From the NCBI RefSeq assembly GCF_001659605.2, contig NC_035169.2:4454110-4518109 (forward strand): a stretch of DNA of 64,000 bases, read 5' to 3'. The stretch is from Manihot esculenta. Taxonomy: Eukaryota > Streptophyta > Magnoliopsida > Malpighiales > Euphorbiaceae. Under the pieces are notes generated by a model that was given only the letters and a program-made list of their open reading frames with translations, was not told the DNA's origin and searched no databases. Made by a program: the position numbers and the translations under genes. Shown in pieces: positions 42,401 to 48,995 of the stretch. Position 1 is the stretch's first letter, and each line of letters opens with the position of its first letter.

Positions 42401-43559
42401 AAACTTCAGCTTTTTGCTCTAATTGCTAAGCAACCAGCTTTCCACCAGCTTAGATCAGTTGAGCAACTTGGATATATCACTGCACTAATGCCCAGGTATC
42501 TGAAATTTGTTTCTTCAAGATGTATATCAAATTTGCAAAACTGCTAGGCCATTTAAGGCTTTACCAAATTTCTCTTAATATAGGAATGATTTTGGTGTTC
42601 AAGGTGTACAATTTATTATTCAATCGACTGTAAAGGTATGTAGAACATCTTTGTAAAAGTTTTCTGCAATGTAACATCATCTCATATTCTTGTTATTTAT
42701 CTTGTTATTCTTGACAGGGTCCTGCACGCATTGATTTGAGAGTCGAGGCATTCCTCAAGATATTTGAAACTAAACTTTATGAGATGACAAATGAAGAATT
42801 CCAGGTGACATAAATAGTTGCACATAGATAAGTAAATTACTGTGCGTATTTTAAGAAGTGGATGAATGTTTCCAATTGTGTGGTTTACTGGTGAAAGTTT
42901 TTGTGTAAATCCATTTGCCTCCATTTGATTTTGGATGAATTCCTTGGTAATACAAAGTGAATGACTGCTGAACTGGGTGCTGTGCAGAAAAATGCTAATG
43001 CTTTGATTGATATGAAGCTTGAGAAGCACAAAAATTTGAGGGAAGAATCTCGATTTTACTGGCAAGAAATATATTATGGGACCTTAAAGTTTGATAGAAA
43101 AGATTGTGAGGTATGGATACCTATATGATCTTTCTGCAGATGTTTAATATTTGCTCTTTATATTTATGGTTGGGAATTTTTCTCTGCACTCCATGAATTC
43201 TAATGTGGAATCAGAACAAGTGACTCTATTGAGTTTTAGCCGATTAAAGCTTTTTAGTCCATATAGCTTCTCATCATCAATTTATCTTTGATGAATGCTG
43301 AAAATAGGTGGCTGCACTAAGGCAACTGGAGCAGAAAGAATTTGTGGAGTTCTTCAATGAATATATAAAAGTCAGTGCACCTCAGAGGAGGACATTAAGC
43401 GTTCGTGTCTACGGGGCCCCACATTTATCAGAGTATGCATCAGATAAAACTGAATCAGTTTCATCCAACTCTGTTCAAATAGATGATATTTTCAGCTTCA
43501 AAAGATCACAACCTCTTTACGGTTCTTTCAAAGGGGGCTTCGGCTATATGAAGTTGTAG
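3460..43559 (+). CDS. PXM16: M16 zinc metallopeptidase, insulin-degrading-enzyme-like, peroxisomal type
   Basis: Exons: 3460-3567, 3659-3734, 5286-5353, 5922-6013, 6109-6182, 6317-6360, 7588-7639, 8099-8221, 8309-8421, 12790-12952, 15682-15774, 15936-16021, 16646-16732, 24255-24358, 32058-32160, 32331-32426, 32500-32689, 32875-32936, 33212-33316, 39821-40022, 40113-40321, 42371-42495, 42584-42635, 42718-42804, 42988-43110, 43308-43559. All phases join, giving 962 residues, close to plant homologues. The inverted zinc motif HFLEH is at residues 59-63: His59 and His63 bind zinc and Glu62 is the general base. Glu140 (in DSENQKN) is the third ligand. The C-terminal half keeps [10 protein letters not shown], with Arg778 and Tyr785 matching the substrate-binding pair of insulin-degrading enzyme. 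The family cuts peptides inside a closed chamber made of two halves. The C-terminus MKL resembles a weak PTS1, so peroxisomal import is plausible but not shown. Introns 1 and 13 use GC donors. Introns 9, 10, 13, 14 and 19 carry retroelements. The symbol is by family resemblance. Confidence 0.93.
3708..5149 (+). repeat. Duplicated tail of exon 2 within intron 2
   Basis: The last 27 bp of exon 2 plus its donor and the start of intron 2 (3,708-3,745) recur almost exactly at 5,112-5,149. The similarity continues weakly into the following T-rich intron sequence. The copy keeps the GTCATT donor but has no acceptor AG just before it, so it should not be spliced in as an exon. The sequence just upstream of the copy (about 5,080-5,105) resembles the end of intron 2 (about 5,245-5,275), which fits an unequal duplication of an exon 2-intron 2 segment. 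Confidence 0.8.
3840..5063. mobile_element. MULE-like MITE pair in intron 2
   Basis: The left end reads GGAAAATGATTATTTAGTCC and the right end, read in reverse, is GGAAAAATTACCATTTAGTCC-like, so the ends form terminal inverted repeats. This terminus is common in plant Mutator-type MITEs. A second left-type end sits at 4,346. The words before both left ends match (TGTGACGAGGCAGAG at about 3,807 and 4,299), so the element and its flank appear duplicated. Flanks are T/C-rich, which hides the target-site duplication. No transposase is encoded. Confidence 0.5.
5369..5793. repeat. Imperfect 200-bp tandem duplication in intron 3
   Basis: About 180 bp at 5,369-5,549 and about 200 bp at 5,591-5,793 align through several shared words (AATGGCTTAA, TTGAAATATGCRTTAGC, GTGTGAATT). 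The copies differ by small indels and substitutions, so the duplication is not recent. It lies wholly within intron 3 and does not touch the splice sites. Confidence 0.7.
8569..8783 (+). repeat. 5' LTR of copia A
   Basis: Starts TGTTGAG and ends TTTCA. U3 has several copies of a GGGATATGATT-like word (about 8,590-8,650). A GTATATATACC TATA-like box lies near 8,695. It is about 98% identical to the 3' LTR by eye. Confidence 0.95.
8960..9215 (+). repeat. 135-bp GC-rich tandem repeat in the leader of copia A
   Basis: Two units with a period of 135 bp (a multiple of three) begin with GCGTGAACC at 8,962 and GCGTGCACC at 9,097. They share CCCAGCTTCGCCCGGC and CGACCAAAGCCCA. The block is far richer in G+C than the rest of the window. 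It lies where gag would be expected. I do not recognise it as gag; it may be untranslated leader or acquired host sequence. Confidence 0.75.
9217..12549 (+). pseudogene. Broken copia pol of element A
   Basis: A protease-like domain with SGASDH (near 9,415) is followed by the pre-integrase zone, an integrase core, reverse transcriptase and RNase H. It is not functional as it stands. The frame shifts near 10,600 and near 11,506. In-frame stops lie at 11,150-11,152, 12,118-12,120 and 12,181-12,183. The second acidic residue of the integrase triad reads Asn (RSNN near 10,150), and the catalytic YVDD of reverse transcriptase reads YVDN (near 11,593). All three stops look like C-to-T or G-to-A changes, as expected from deamination of methylated cytosine. 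Confidence 0.93.
12557..12771 (+). repeat. 3' LTR of copia A
   Basis: Starts TGTTGAG and ends TTTCA. It is followed directly by CTGGT and then by the 13 bp that precede exon 10. Its pyrimidine-rich end (about 12,739-12,771) now lies where the branch point and polypyrimidine tract of intron 9 should be. Confidence 0.95.
12953..13714 (+). other. Left part of intron 10
   Basis: Intron sequence between exon 10 and the deleted copia element B1. An 81-codon open frame at 13,322-13,567 has no recognised similarity and crosses no splice site of the gene. I treat it as chance. Confidence 0.5.
13925..14270 (-). pseudogene. Gag fragment joined to the end of RNase H (element B1)
   Basis: On the minus strand a gag stretch with NHSEF and [16 protein letters not shown] words (about 14,120-14,270) runs straight into the C-terminal RNase H/connection part, ending with the CNKLGM word next to the polypurine tract. 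Compared with the full-length relatives at 27,052 and 33,550, everything between is deleted. The junction is near 14,115. Confidence 0.75.
14363..14753. repeat. 49-bp minisatellite, eight copies, inside copia B1
   Basis: Eight head-to-tail units of about 49 bp share CTCCAAATGTTACCCTTTA and GTAACCCAAATGAACAG. They differ at a few positions each. A single copy of the unit lies in the leader of the related element B2 (about 27,310-27,355, opposite strand). Just beside the array (14,270-14,360) are several short GAACAGTAC-type repeats that also have counterparts in B2 near 27,440-27,510. Confidence 0.92.
15025..15681 (+). other. Right part of intron 10
   Basis: Non-coding intron sequence between copia B1 and exon 11. 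An open frame at 15,328-15,513 shows no recognisable domain. I see no further repeat. Confidence 0.5.
16733..17136 (+). other. Left end of intron 13
   Basis: The intron starts with a GC donor (GAG/GCAAGT). Around 16,975-17,040 there are repeated TAGCT/TAGTTTAT words that could fold into a hairpin, perhaps a small MITE remnant. Otherwise nothing is recognised. Confidence 0.4.
17137..20506 (-). mobile_element. Copia family X element X1, defective
   Basis: This minus-strand element has LTRs at about 17,137-17,312 (3', left end degraded) and 20,314-20,506 (5'). A CTCCCCCTCAAG polypurine complement (17,313-17,324) and a degenerate tRNA-Met primer-site complement (20,301-20,313) mark the inner borders. 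From the 5' side the inside holds a leader (19,930-20,300), integrase and then reverse transcriptase and RNase H. Gag and protease are missing. I could not identify a clean target duplication. The right LTR abuts a gypsy fragment. Confidence 0.85.
17330..19925 (-). pseudogene. Degraded pol of X1
   Basis: Fragments on the minus strand: an integrase start with HSDVWGP (about 19,740-19,925); a second integrase part (19,480-19,720); a poorly conserved linker (18,900-19,440); reverse transcriptase with [10 protein letters not shown] (18,446-18,667), YVDD (about 18,240-18,256) and the SQRKY region (17,896-18,135); and RNase H with AEYR and CDNK (17,456-17,695). The pieces lie in different frames with several stops. 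The catalytic YVDD survives. The [17 protein letters not shown] piece follows the leader directly, so gag and protease were lost. Confidence 0.85.
20507..22137 (+). mobile_element. 5'-truncated Ty3/gypsy chromovirus
   Basis: Plus-strand fragments in order: the His/Cys zinc-binding part of integrase (20,560-20,760); the integrase core with [12 protein letters not shown] and YHPQSDGQ (20,800-21,119); the integrase C-terminal part (21,100-21,525); and a chromodomain (21,654-21,830, with IKWL and STWED). A purine-rich tract precedes a probable 3' LTR (about 21,872-22,137, ending CTAACA) with a TATATAAAG box near 21,966. Gag, protease, reverse transcriptase and RNase H are missing. The left edge meets the X1 LTR. 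Confidence 0.85.
20520..21860 (+). pseudogene. Gypsy integrase-chromodomain remnant
   Basis: The integrase DDE residues can still be seen (MDFIE, SDRD, and the Glu after YHPQSDGQ). The frame is broken by a shift near 20,690, another near 21,105, stops at 21,298-21,300 and 21,523-21,525, and another shift before the chromodomain. Chromodomains in this position are known to steer insertion into heterochromatin. No functional protein can be made from this copy. Confidence 0.88.
22138..23545. other. Unidentified intron 13 segment
   Basis: This segment between the gypsy LTR and the TRIM array shows no recognised protein. It has a (CT)n run at 22,241-22,261 and an imperfect tandem duplication at about 22,605-22,735 (the words GAGCCACTATAATTTAG and GCCAAAGTCAYCCAA recur). 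A 110-codon minus-strand frame at 22,760-23,092 matches nothing I know. It is richer in G+C than typical introns here, so it may be another worn insertion. Confidence 0.5.
23546..24059 (+). mobile_element. TRIM array: three LTRs and two internal regions
   Basis: The array (23,551-24,054) is flanked by TAATA on both sides. It has LTRs at 23,551-23,663, 23,742-23,856 and 23,941-24,054, each starting TGTTGAATC and ending TTAACA. The two internal regions are only 78 and 84 bp. Each starts with a tRNA-Met primer site (TGGTATCARAGCC) and ends with a purine tract before the next LTR. Nothing is coded. This is a terminal-repeat retrotransposon in miniature, in the tandem form that shares a central LTR. 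Its replication must depend on proteins from other elements. Confidence 0.93.
24359..25036 (+). other. Left part of intron 14
   Basis: The intron starts with a GTAAGT donor. Two overlapping open frames on opposite strands (24,803-25,037) lie in AT-rich sequence and match nothing. No clear element boundary is seen until the X2 similarity begins near 25,037. Confidence 0.45.
25090..25839. repeat. 371-bp tandem duplication inside X2
   Basis: Unit 1 (25,090-25,460) and unit 2 (25,461-25,839) begin GGACTCAAGATT/C and end with CTTGTAACCCTTCT. They are very similar over their length, with one small extra stretch in unit 2. The equivalent part of X1 (about 18,955-19,320) is single copy, so the duplication arose in X2 or its lineage. 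Confidence 0.88.
25979..26922 (-). pseudogene. Protease and integrase fragments of X2
   Basis: On the minus strand, 26,521-26,922 has a copia protease-like start where the usual aspartic motif reads DSDANRHM, so the key Gly is changed. 25,979-26,281 is an integrase core fragment with NSTEY and the [11 protein letters not shown] word, where the third acidic residue (normally Glu) reads Lys. The two lie apart and in different frames. I see no functional protein. Confidence 0.8.
26918..27039. repeat. 61-bp tandem duplication beside the copia B2 insertion
   Basis: Two units (26,918-26,978 and 26,979-27,039) begin AGCAAAAATTACCC and differ at one or two bases. They lie in X2 immediately left of the B2 target duplication. 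Confidence 0.88.
27047..31070 (+). mobile_element. Ty1/copia LTR retrotransposon B2, complete ends, gag deleted
   Basis: The element spans 27,052-31,065 and is flanked by ACAGG (27,047-27,051 and 31,066-31,070), which shows it inserted into X2. LTRs are 27,052-27,235 and 30,881-31,065 and differ at about ten positions. A tRNA-Met primer site TGGTATCAGAGC begins at 27,236. A GAGGGAGAG polypurine tract precedes the 3' LTR. It has the same orientation as the host gene. A leader and a short N-terminal gag start (near 27,618) run straight into the end of gag, with most of gag missing, as comparison with B3 shows. Confidence 0.95.
27618..30873 (+). pseudogene. Nearly intact copia pol of B2
   Basis: A residual gag start fuses to the gag end and then to protease with IDSGATDHM (near 27,808). 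Pre-integrase and integrase (28,189-28,800) keep HSDVWGP, QSDN and QNGVAERKN. Reverse transcriptase keeps YVDD (near 29,920). RNase H ends at 30,873 with CNKLGM close by. Lesions are few: a stop in the gag remnant near 27,704, frameshifts near 28,025 and 28,190, and one in-frame stop at 29,719-29,721 (a Gln codon changed to TAA). It is the best-preserved copia polyprotein in the window, but not functional as it stands. Confidence 0.93.
31635..31764 (-). repeat. Diverged partial LTR of copia family A
   Basis: Read in reverse it follows the A LTR: ATACTACTTACAAG, then TAGGTAA, then CCCCTAAT, and near the end CTATTTACAAAAATTATCTC. It differs from the LTR at 8,569 by many substitutions and starts exactly where the X2 LTR ends (GGTCAACA/ATACTAC). 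It therefore looks like an older A-family LTR into which X2 inserted. Confidence 0.65.
31765..32057 (+). other. Right end of intron 14
   Basis: Plain intron sequence up to exon 15 (acceptor TCTACAG). No element or open frame is supported here apart from the coding exon read-through. Confidence 0.5.
33550..34720 (-). pseudogene. Reverse-transcriptase and linker part of B3
   Basis: On the minus strand 34,169-34,720 corresponds to the integrase end and linker of B2. 33,550-34,100 corresponds to reverse transcriptase from the GCK(W)VF region to just past the QSP word. It contains stops and small indels, and the catalytic YVDD part is beyond the truncation. Confidence 0.75.
34740..35617. mobile_element. 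Head-to-head TRIM array nested in copia B3
   Basis: The block (34,745-35,612) starts TGTTAAATTTGG and ends CCAAAATTTAACA, and is flanked by AAAAA. LTR and internal units of the same TRIM as at 23,551 are repeated: several minus-strand units on the left (LTRs starting near 34,745, 34,940, 35,103 and 35,285) and plus-strand units on the right (about 35,390 to 35,612). The orientation changes near 35,320-35,390. The insertion splits the integrase-derived word seen at 28,755-28,780 in B2, so the TRIM entered B3 after B3 was in place. Some inner LTRs are shortened. Confidence 0.85.
35620..36590 (-). pseudogene. Integrase and protease fragments of B3
   Basis: 35,620-36,149 is integrase ([17 protein letters not shown], where the catalytic Glu reads Ile, and HSDVLGP), broken by a shift between 35,832 and 35,925. 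36,300-36,590 is the protease part, where the catalytic motif reads DSSVIDHM instead of DSGATDHM. The copy is not functional. Confidence 0.85.
36690..37560 (-). pseudogene. Copia gag remnant of B3
   Basis: The minus strand shows a gag N-terminus near 37,560, then a helical gag stretch with IQNSIP and LYSGKENIS (37,169-37,396), and then a basic region with one degraded CCHC-like zinc knuckle (about 36,750-36,996; Cys, His and the last Cys remain, the first Cys reads Tyr). It has several stops and shifts. The equivalent region is deleted in B2. Confidence 0.78.
37570..38054 (-). other. Leader region of copia B3
   Basis: The untranslated leader between the primer site and the gag start. It has GAACAGT words like those of B1 and B2, and a CG-rich block near 37,755-37,930. 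It contains one 49-bp-unit-like segment near 37,955-38,010, as in B2. The open frames on both strands here reflect the CG-rich composition. Confidence 0.55.
38235..38385 (-). pseudogene. RNase H fragment of another copia element
   Basis: On the minus strand about 50 codons read like copia RNase H around the [14 protein letters not shown] word, next to the 5' LTR of B3. It is not from family B, whose RNase H reads differently at this site. The rest of its pol is not present nearby. Confidence 0.6.
38490..38590. repeat. Degenerate 32-bp tandem repeat
   Basis: Three to four imperfect units share TTAGAGACATGCC and GTARCTCTACA. They are spaced by 31-33 bp, and weaker copies flank them from about 38,385. 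No function is evident. Confidence 0.65.
38790..39300 (-). mobile_element. Probable 5' LTR and primer site of an old copia element
   Basis: GGACTCTGATGCCA at about 38,779-38,792 is the complement of a tRNA-Met-type primer site, and the sequence to its right starts TGTTGAAAATG, as an LTR end read in reverse would. A minus-strand TATA box (CCTATAAAAAGG, near 39,245-39,256) lies inside. The far end of the LTR is not clear. It may belong with the RNase H fragment at 38,235. Confidence 0.45.
39301..39820 (+). other. Right end of intron 19
   Basis: Plain intron sequence up to exon 20, whose acceptor is TTTATCCAG. Nothing else is recognised. Confidence 0.5.
40322..40972 (+). other. Left part of intron 21
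   Basis: Intron sequence after the GTGATT donor. Open frames on both strands near 40,371-40,654 carry no recognised domain. Confidence 0.45.
40973..42246. mobile_element. Possible MULE-type insertion in intron 21
   Basis: The left end has AAAATTACTATTAGGGTACT and the right end, read in reverse, has TTTTACTATTTGGTCCTT, so short imperfect inverted repeats bound about 1.27 kb. Inside is a pyrimidine-rich leader-like block followed by a (TCT/TCC)n Ser run (41,342-41,390) that opens a short frame. Plant MULE-type elements often pick up gene pieces, and the inside here looks like the start of a gene. I could not find a clear 9-bp target duplication. Confidence 0.35.
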
Positions 43560-43914
43560 AGATGGAACTTTGTAATTGAACCTGTTCATAGAGGATCAGA
43601 AATGGAACTTTTTCCTCCTCTAATTTGCACAAACTGGTTGATACAACTTGGGAGCTTCTGCAGTGAGGCTTAGCTCTCTGAGGTAAACAAGACAGAAAAC
43701 CTCGTGGCGATGCCATGTTTTGAAGTGAGTTTCAAGGAGTGATGAGTAATGTTTTCTTGTATCGCATCAGGATGTGAAGTCCTGTTTCTAATACTCTTAG
43801 GATTTCAACTTGCAAACTTAAAAGATTATATTGTAACTTAAGCTTAAGTAAACCTTCAAAATTTGTAAAACATTTGTATAAGTTGGAAACATAAATATGG
43901 GTTTAGGAACTGGC

Positions 43915-43920
43915 AATAAA
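43915..43920 (+). terminator. Poly(A) signal of the M16 peptidase gene
   Basis: AATAAA lies 356 bp past the stop codon and is followed by T/G-rich sequence (TTATGTTGTG). It is the first canonical signal I see downstream of 43,559. Confidence 0.5.
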
Positions 43921-43949
43921 ATTTATGTTGTGTAATCTCACTTTTTGGA

Positions 43950-44621
43950 ACTTATCCTCCTGGCTTTATGAATCTGAGACTCTACTTCTATAAATCTGGG
44001 ATATGAATTGATGTCCTTTCATGCATTGATATACTTTAAATATTTCATTTCAATTGGTTATTTACCATGTATGAGATCCTACTAAGCATTTATGATTGTC
44101 TGTCCATGGATGCAACAGTAATTTGAAAGGATGACTTATTTGAAATTTTTTTAAATTCAGAAGCATTTTGTCGTTTACTATACTCTCTCGTCTTTAGCTG
44201 CTTGGATATGTACCCAGTTCTTTTTTTTTTTCCAGATATTCTTATAAGTGGTTGCTAATGACATGTTTGTTAAAATGTAATTTAACATAATAAAAAAGTT
44301 CATAAATAAAATTATAATTTTTTTTCTTTTATTATATAAGAAAAGAAAATGAGACGGTGTGAGTCAGCAGATGAATCGAAATTATTGTGATCCAATCAAT
44401 TTAATTAATCTCTAAATGCAAAATTTATCGAGTATTTGCGTAAGTAATTTTTATTTGATCACTTCACTTTATAAATATATTATTATAACACTTACAAATT
44501 TAATATAATTAATAGTAAGTATATCTGAATAAATTTAAAAAATTTTAAATTTTATTCTTTTTATTTTTAATTTCTAATTTAAAAATATATATATATATCT
44601 TTGAATCTAATTTTCTAATTT

Positions 44622-44670
<49 letters not shown>

Positions 44671-45990
44671 TTAGAATCCAATGAAATTTCCGATGTAAGT
44701 CCTACATAGAATGTCTTATGTTTCTTTTATTTAAGAAAACTTTCGATCTTTGTCTAAATAAGCATATTTTTTAATTTTAAAGCAAAATTTAAGACAAAAC
44801 TAATCATTTTCTTAGAAAATTAAAATAATGTATATTTAAATTTTTATTAATAAAAATAATAATTTATATATTAAAATTATTTTTAAATACTAAAGCCTAT
44901 TTATTTTCAAACAATAAAAATAAAAAAGAATTAAAAAAAATTAATTTTTCCTAACTTAAAAAGGTTAGGATTAATTTGACAAAAAAGTTAAAAATGGAAT
45001 TATATGGACATGAACTAGAAGTTTAAGATCAAAATTGAACATTCATCCAAAAAAACTTCTAAATGACACGTAGAACATATTACATATGTCTTTCACCGGA
45101 TATTCCACCGGATTTTTATGTTTACGACCATTTGTAGGCAAGATTAAAAGGTGAATTATTTTATGAATAAAAATAAAGTTGAGTGACAGTAAAAATTATC
45201 TAATTAAATTAAATTAAATGGGTAACTGTATATATTTTTTAATTTCAAAAAATATATATTCATTACATTATAATAATATAATAAATTTTATAAAACAATA
45301 CTTATTCACTTTTAATATATAATTATTTTATAAATTTTTATGCTTATCTATAAATATAAAATATTTGATAATAATATTTAAAATATGTGTGTATGTGTAT
45401 ATATATATTAACGGTGAAAGTGAAATTTTATTTTTAAAATTTTAATAAATATTATTTAGTTTTATATTAATAATATTATATTTAATTAATTTTCTAACGA
45501 CTCATTTATTGAATTATTGACCATTGATCTTGTACTTTTTATTAGGTCAACCTCCAACCTGCTTTATTTCTTTGTGTAATTCTTTGCTCATCTTTTTCAA
45601 TTTGTACTAAACAACACCTGAATTTTCATAATATATTAAAATTTCCCCTCTTTCTTATTTTTTTTTTTTAAAATTTAAACTGCCCTCTTTCTTAATACTA
45701 TGAATCGCAACAAGACCAAACTAAATGCATCCAAAAGTCAGAATTGATGGTATTGAAAACCTTAACCAATATCAAGAAAAATGTTGGTATTAATTTTGAA
45801 TAAATGTAAAAAAAAGGATTTAATGAATTTGTATATTTAAGGAATAACTAAATAATTAATATTGAACAAAAATATACTCATATTTTTCAAAAATAAAGAG
45901 AAATTAGTTAGGGATAGTAATTCTTTTCAATAAAAGTTTGGTTTGGGCACTAGTTTCTTTTTTTCTAGTTTGGCAACAAATTTCTTCTTT
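43950..45990. other. Intergenic AT-rich spacer
   Basis: No gene is supported between the M16 gene and the convergent small-protein gene. A long (AT)n microsatellite lies at 44,624-44,668, and a shorter one at about 44,586-44,598. Confidence 0.6.
44624..44668. repeat. (AT)n microsatellite
   Basis: An uninterrupted AT run of about 22 units. Its length is likely to vary between individuals. Confidence 0.95.
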
Positions 45991-45992
45991 TT

Positions 45993-46292
45993 CTACATTA
46001 CAGAATAAAAGATCAAATCAGAGGCATCAAACGCCTTAGCGGCCTTGTCTCCACAACTGGATAACCGTGTAGAATCCTGAACCTGCGCGTGAGTGAAACT
46101 TCCACCGTCATGGCCGTCGTCGTGGTGGTAGAGATGGTGGTTGTCGGAGTTAGAGGGAGGATGGTAGTACATGCGAGCAGTATGTGGGCAGTGAGAGTAA
46201 AATCTTCCAGCAATTCTGACACCAGCATCCAGCAATTCCACGTACTTGCTCATCTCTTCTCTCTCTACACAAATACTGTTTTCTTCTTCCAA
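45993..46292 (-). CDS. Small plant-specific protein, unknown function
   Basis: This intronless frame encodes 99 residues. The N-terminal third is acidic and amphipathic (MEEEN..., then [15 protein letters not shown]), followed by [12 protein letters not shown], which reads like a conserved block. A His/Asp-rich low-complexity part follows, and the C-terminal part ends [13 protein letters not shown] recall similar short plant proteins but cannot name the family, and no enzyme motif is seen. There is no signal peptide or membrane segment. The start was chosen as the first ATG after a TATA box and a GA/TC-rich leader. A second in-frame Met (residue 14) is an alternative start. Overlapping frames on the same and opposite strand are shadows. 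It converges with the M16 gene. That it is a real gene rests on its position behind a good promoter and its non-random composition. Confidence 0.7.
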   Translation of the reverse strand: MEEENSICVEREEMSKYVELLDAGVRIAGRFYSHCPHTARMYYHPPSNSDNHHLYHHDDGHDGGSFTHAQVQDSTRLSSCGDKAAKAFDASDLIFYSVM

Positions 46293-46335
46293 ATGCCTGA
46301 AAACTTAAAAGCTCTCTCTTTTGCTCCTTTGTCTG

Positions 46336-46340
46336 AGAGA

Positions 46341-46379
<39 letters not shown>
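46336..46379. repeat. (GA)n run in the 5' leader of the small-protein gene
   Basis: Nearly pure GA on the plus strand, so TC in the transcript, about 45 bp upstream of the start codon. TC-rich leaders are common near plant transcription starts, and GA repeats can bind BPC-type factors. Confidence 0.8.
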
Positions 46380-46380
<1 letters not shown>

Positions 46381-46421
46381 CTTGAAGTTTGAGAGACGGT
46401 GGAGAGAGTCATCACAATGTT

Positions 46422-46432
46422 GGTTAATATAG
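46422..46432 (-). promoter_or_regulatory. Probable TATA box of the small-protein gene
   Basis: Read on the minus strand, CCTATATTAA lies about 135 bp upstream of the start codon and 45-50 bp upstream of the TC-rich leader. Confidence 0.45.
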
Positions 46433-46591
46433 GGAGATTTTTCCTGTAATTTTGGCTTTCTCTGACTTTTCTCTCTATTTGTTGTTAGTTCACTCTTTTT
46501 CTCTTTCCATGTTAATTTCAACTTTTTTTGTTTACTCATTCTCCCTTCTCCACCTTTTCATATTTGCTTGTAAGCCCTCCAAACAGCACAA

Positions 46592-46594
<3 letters not shown>

Positions 46595-46629
<35 letters not shown>
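46595..46629. repeat. (AT)n microsatellite
   Basis: About 17 AT units upstream of the small-protein gene. Confidence 0.92.
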
Positions 46630-46632
<3 letters not shown>

Positions 46633-48890
46633 AATTATTTTAAAAAATCAACTTTTATTTTACAAAATTAAAATTAATGTTCAAATACTGCATGATATGA
46701 TATATTTTTTGGCTGTACCACTGATCAATACAAAATAAATTTTGATTTTTTTATTGTGTTTAACTTTGCACACACACGGGGCATGATGTTTACATTACGC
46801 ACCTTATAAATATTTGATATCAAGATATATTATATAATAAAAAATTAGGAAAACTACTATTTAATTTTTTTTAATATAAAAAATTTAATAATTAAATTTT
46901 TAATTTTAAAATTACATTAAATATTTTTAAAAATTTTAAAAAATTTATTTATTAATCAGTATTATTAAAATTTTGAGTTAATATCATGATTTATTAAAAG
47001 GGAAGAGAAAAAAATTTATTCCTAAAGTTATCCTTCTTTTTTCTAAGTAAATAATCAAAACTATTGAAAATATTTTATGTTTTTTTTAACTTTTAATAAT
47101 TAAAATTAATAAAAAAATATAATTGATTCTGTGTATAAGAATTTTTTTCAAGTAAACGGTAAATTATCACTTTAAAATAGTTAGCACCACAAAATTTAAT
47201 AAGTGAATAAGTAATTTACCTGCAAAAAAGAAACTTTAAACGACTACCGTACTAGAAATCAAGAGAAAATATGGGATATCAAAACAGATCGACTTCAAAT
47301 CAGACAGATCTACCTTCTAAAAAATTAGAACAGGTCTCCATAATAATTAAATTATCATTTAACAGCTATAATCTGATATAATAGATATTGCTATATTATC
47401 AAAAAATATTATAATTAATTATTCTATTACAATATAAAAATTAATGATTACAGAGATAAAAATATATTATTTTTTTATATTAATACTCTGAATTTTAAAT
47501 AATTTTTTACTCTCATCTTATTTTTTAATTTATCAATTTAAGCGTGAAAATAGCTATTTTTCTTTCTCCATCTTATAAATCTAATCAATTACACTATAAT
47601 TTTAATTCGGCCGCATTAAAATTTTAATTTTAGTGGATATTTAAAATTTAAAATTATTTTAATGTAATTTAATCATACAAAATAATAATAAACCATTGTA
47701 AATAATAAAATGTTAGTAAAATACTTTATTTTTAAAAATTTTAAAGTAGGGGTGGTGACATTGTCTTGGTCAAAATTGTGGTCTCCTTCAATAGATGACC
47801 CAATCTATCTCCAGAAGGTCCAAGAAATGCTATTAGTCACAAAATTTTGACCAAGTAATTTAATTAATTGGAAAATGTTAAAAAGAAAAATATTAGGGGC
47901 AAATTATGAAATATATAGAAGTACAAGGGCGTAAAGGCAAAAGTAAAAAGACTGCTCCTTCTGACGTGCTGCATGTATATTTTTTATTTCTCGAAGGCTG
48001 TATGTATGTATATTCACTTGTTCAGTTTCTGGTTATTCAAATATTTATTACATGACGTTAGGAAGGGTCCACTTTAAACATCAAGCTTTGGCCTTTTCGC
48101 CGCGCATTGTTGACGGCACTGTGTGGGGTGAACTTCCCAATTGTGCCTCTTCTTTCATGTCCTTTTCCTAACAACCCTAGAATGTTAGAAAGGGTATTTT
48201 ACAATTTTGCCTCAACAATTTGTCAAAACTATATGTTATTATTTTTTCTTTTTGGGTATTTGTTGACTCCACTTGTTTATATAAAAAAAAAAAGTTATAT
48301 ATATAATATATATATTTTATAAAAGATCTTTTTATAAAACTATTATTTAACAATAATTTAATGTTTAGTATATAAGTGTAATATTAAAAAAAAATAATGT
48401 TAATAAATTCATACATAAATCTATATTTAGTAGTACTAGTTTTTTTTTAACGTACAACTGCATTTATGTGTTTATATATTTATTTTTATTTTAATTGTAA
48501 TATTTTAAGTGTTAAATAATATTTTTAATTTAAATTAATTAATGAATATAATAATAATATTATTTAACTTTCTTATTATTAGAGTTTTATTGCATACTAA
48601 AATGATATATTGTTAGTATTATTTAAATCTCCCCATATTTATCAATATTTAATATTTAATTTTTATTATATCAGATTAATTTTTAAAATTTAATTTCATA
48701 ATAAAAAATACAATAAATGAAATAATTTAACGCATGAATTTTGTCTTTAAATAAAAAATATGAATTTGTCATTGTTATTTTTTTAATGAGTTTTAAGTTA
48801 CGGTTGAATAAAAAGGCATGCAATTATATAAATTTAAAAATTATTTAAAAATGATATAAATAATTATTCAATTAAATTATATGCTCTCCT

Positions 48891-48995
48891 ATTTTTTTGT
48901 TAGATTGTTACAATTTCTCACAGAAAGAGAAGATGAAAATATATTTTTTTGTTAGATTGTTATAATTTCTCACAGAATGAGAAAATGAAAATATA
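48891..48995. repeat. 52-bp tandem duplication
   Basis: Two units (from 48,891 and from 48,943) share TTTTTTTGTTAGATTGTTA and ATTTCTCACAGAA, differing at a few bases. Confidence 0.85.

Noticed and set aside
46089..46539. Frames of 98 and 129 codons overlapping the small-protein gene
   Set aside because: They are shadows of the gene and its GA/TC-rich leader in other frames; they contain long Arg-Glu or Ser-Leu runs from the dinucleotide repeat.
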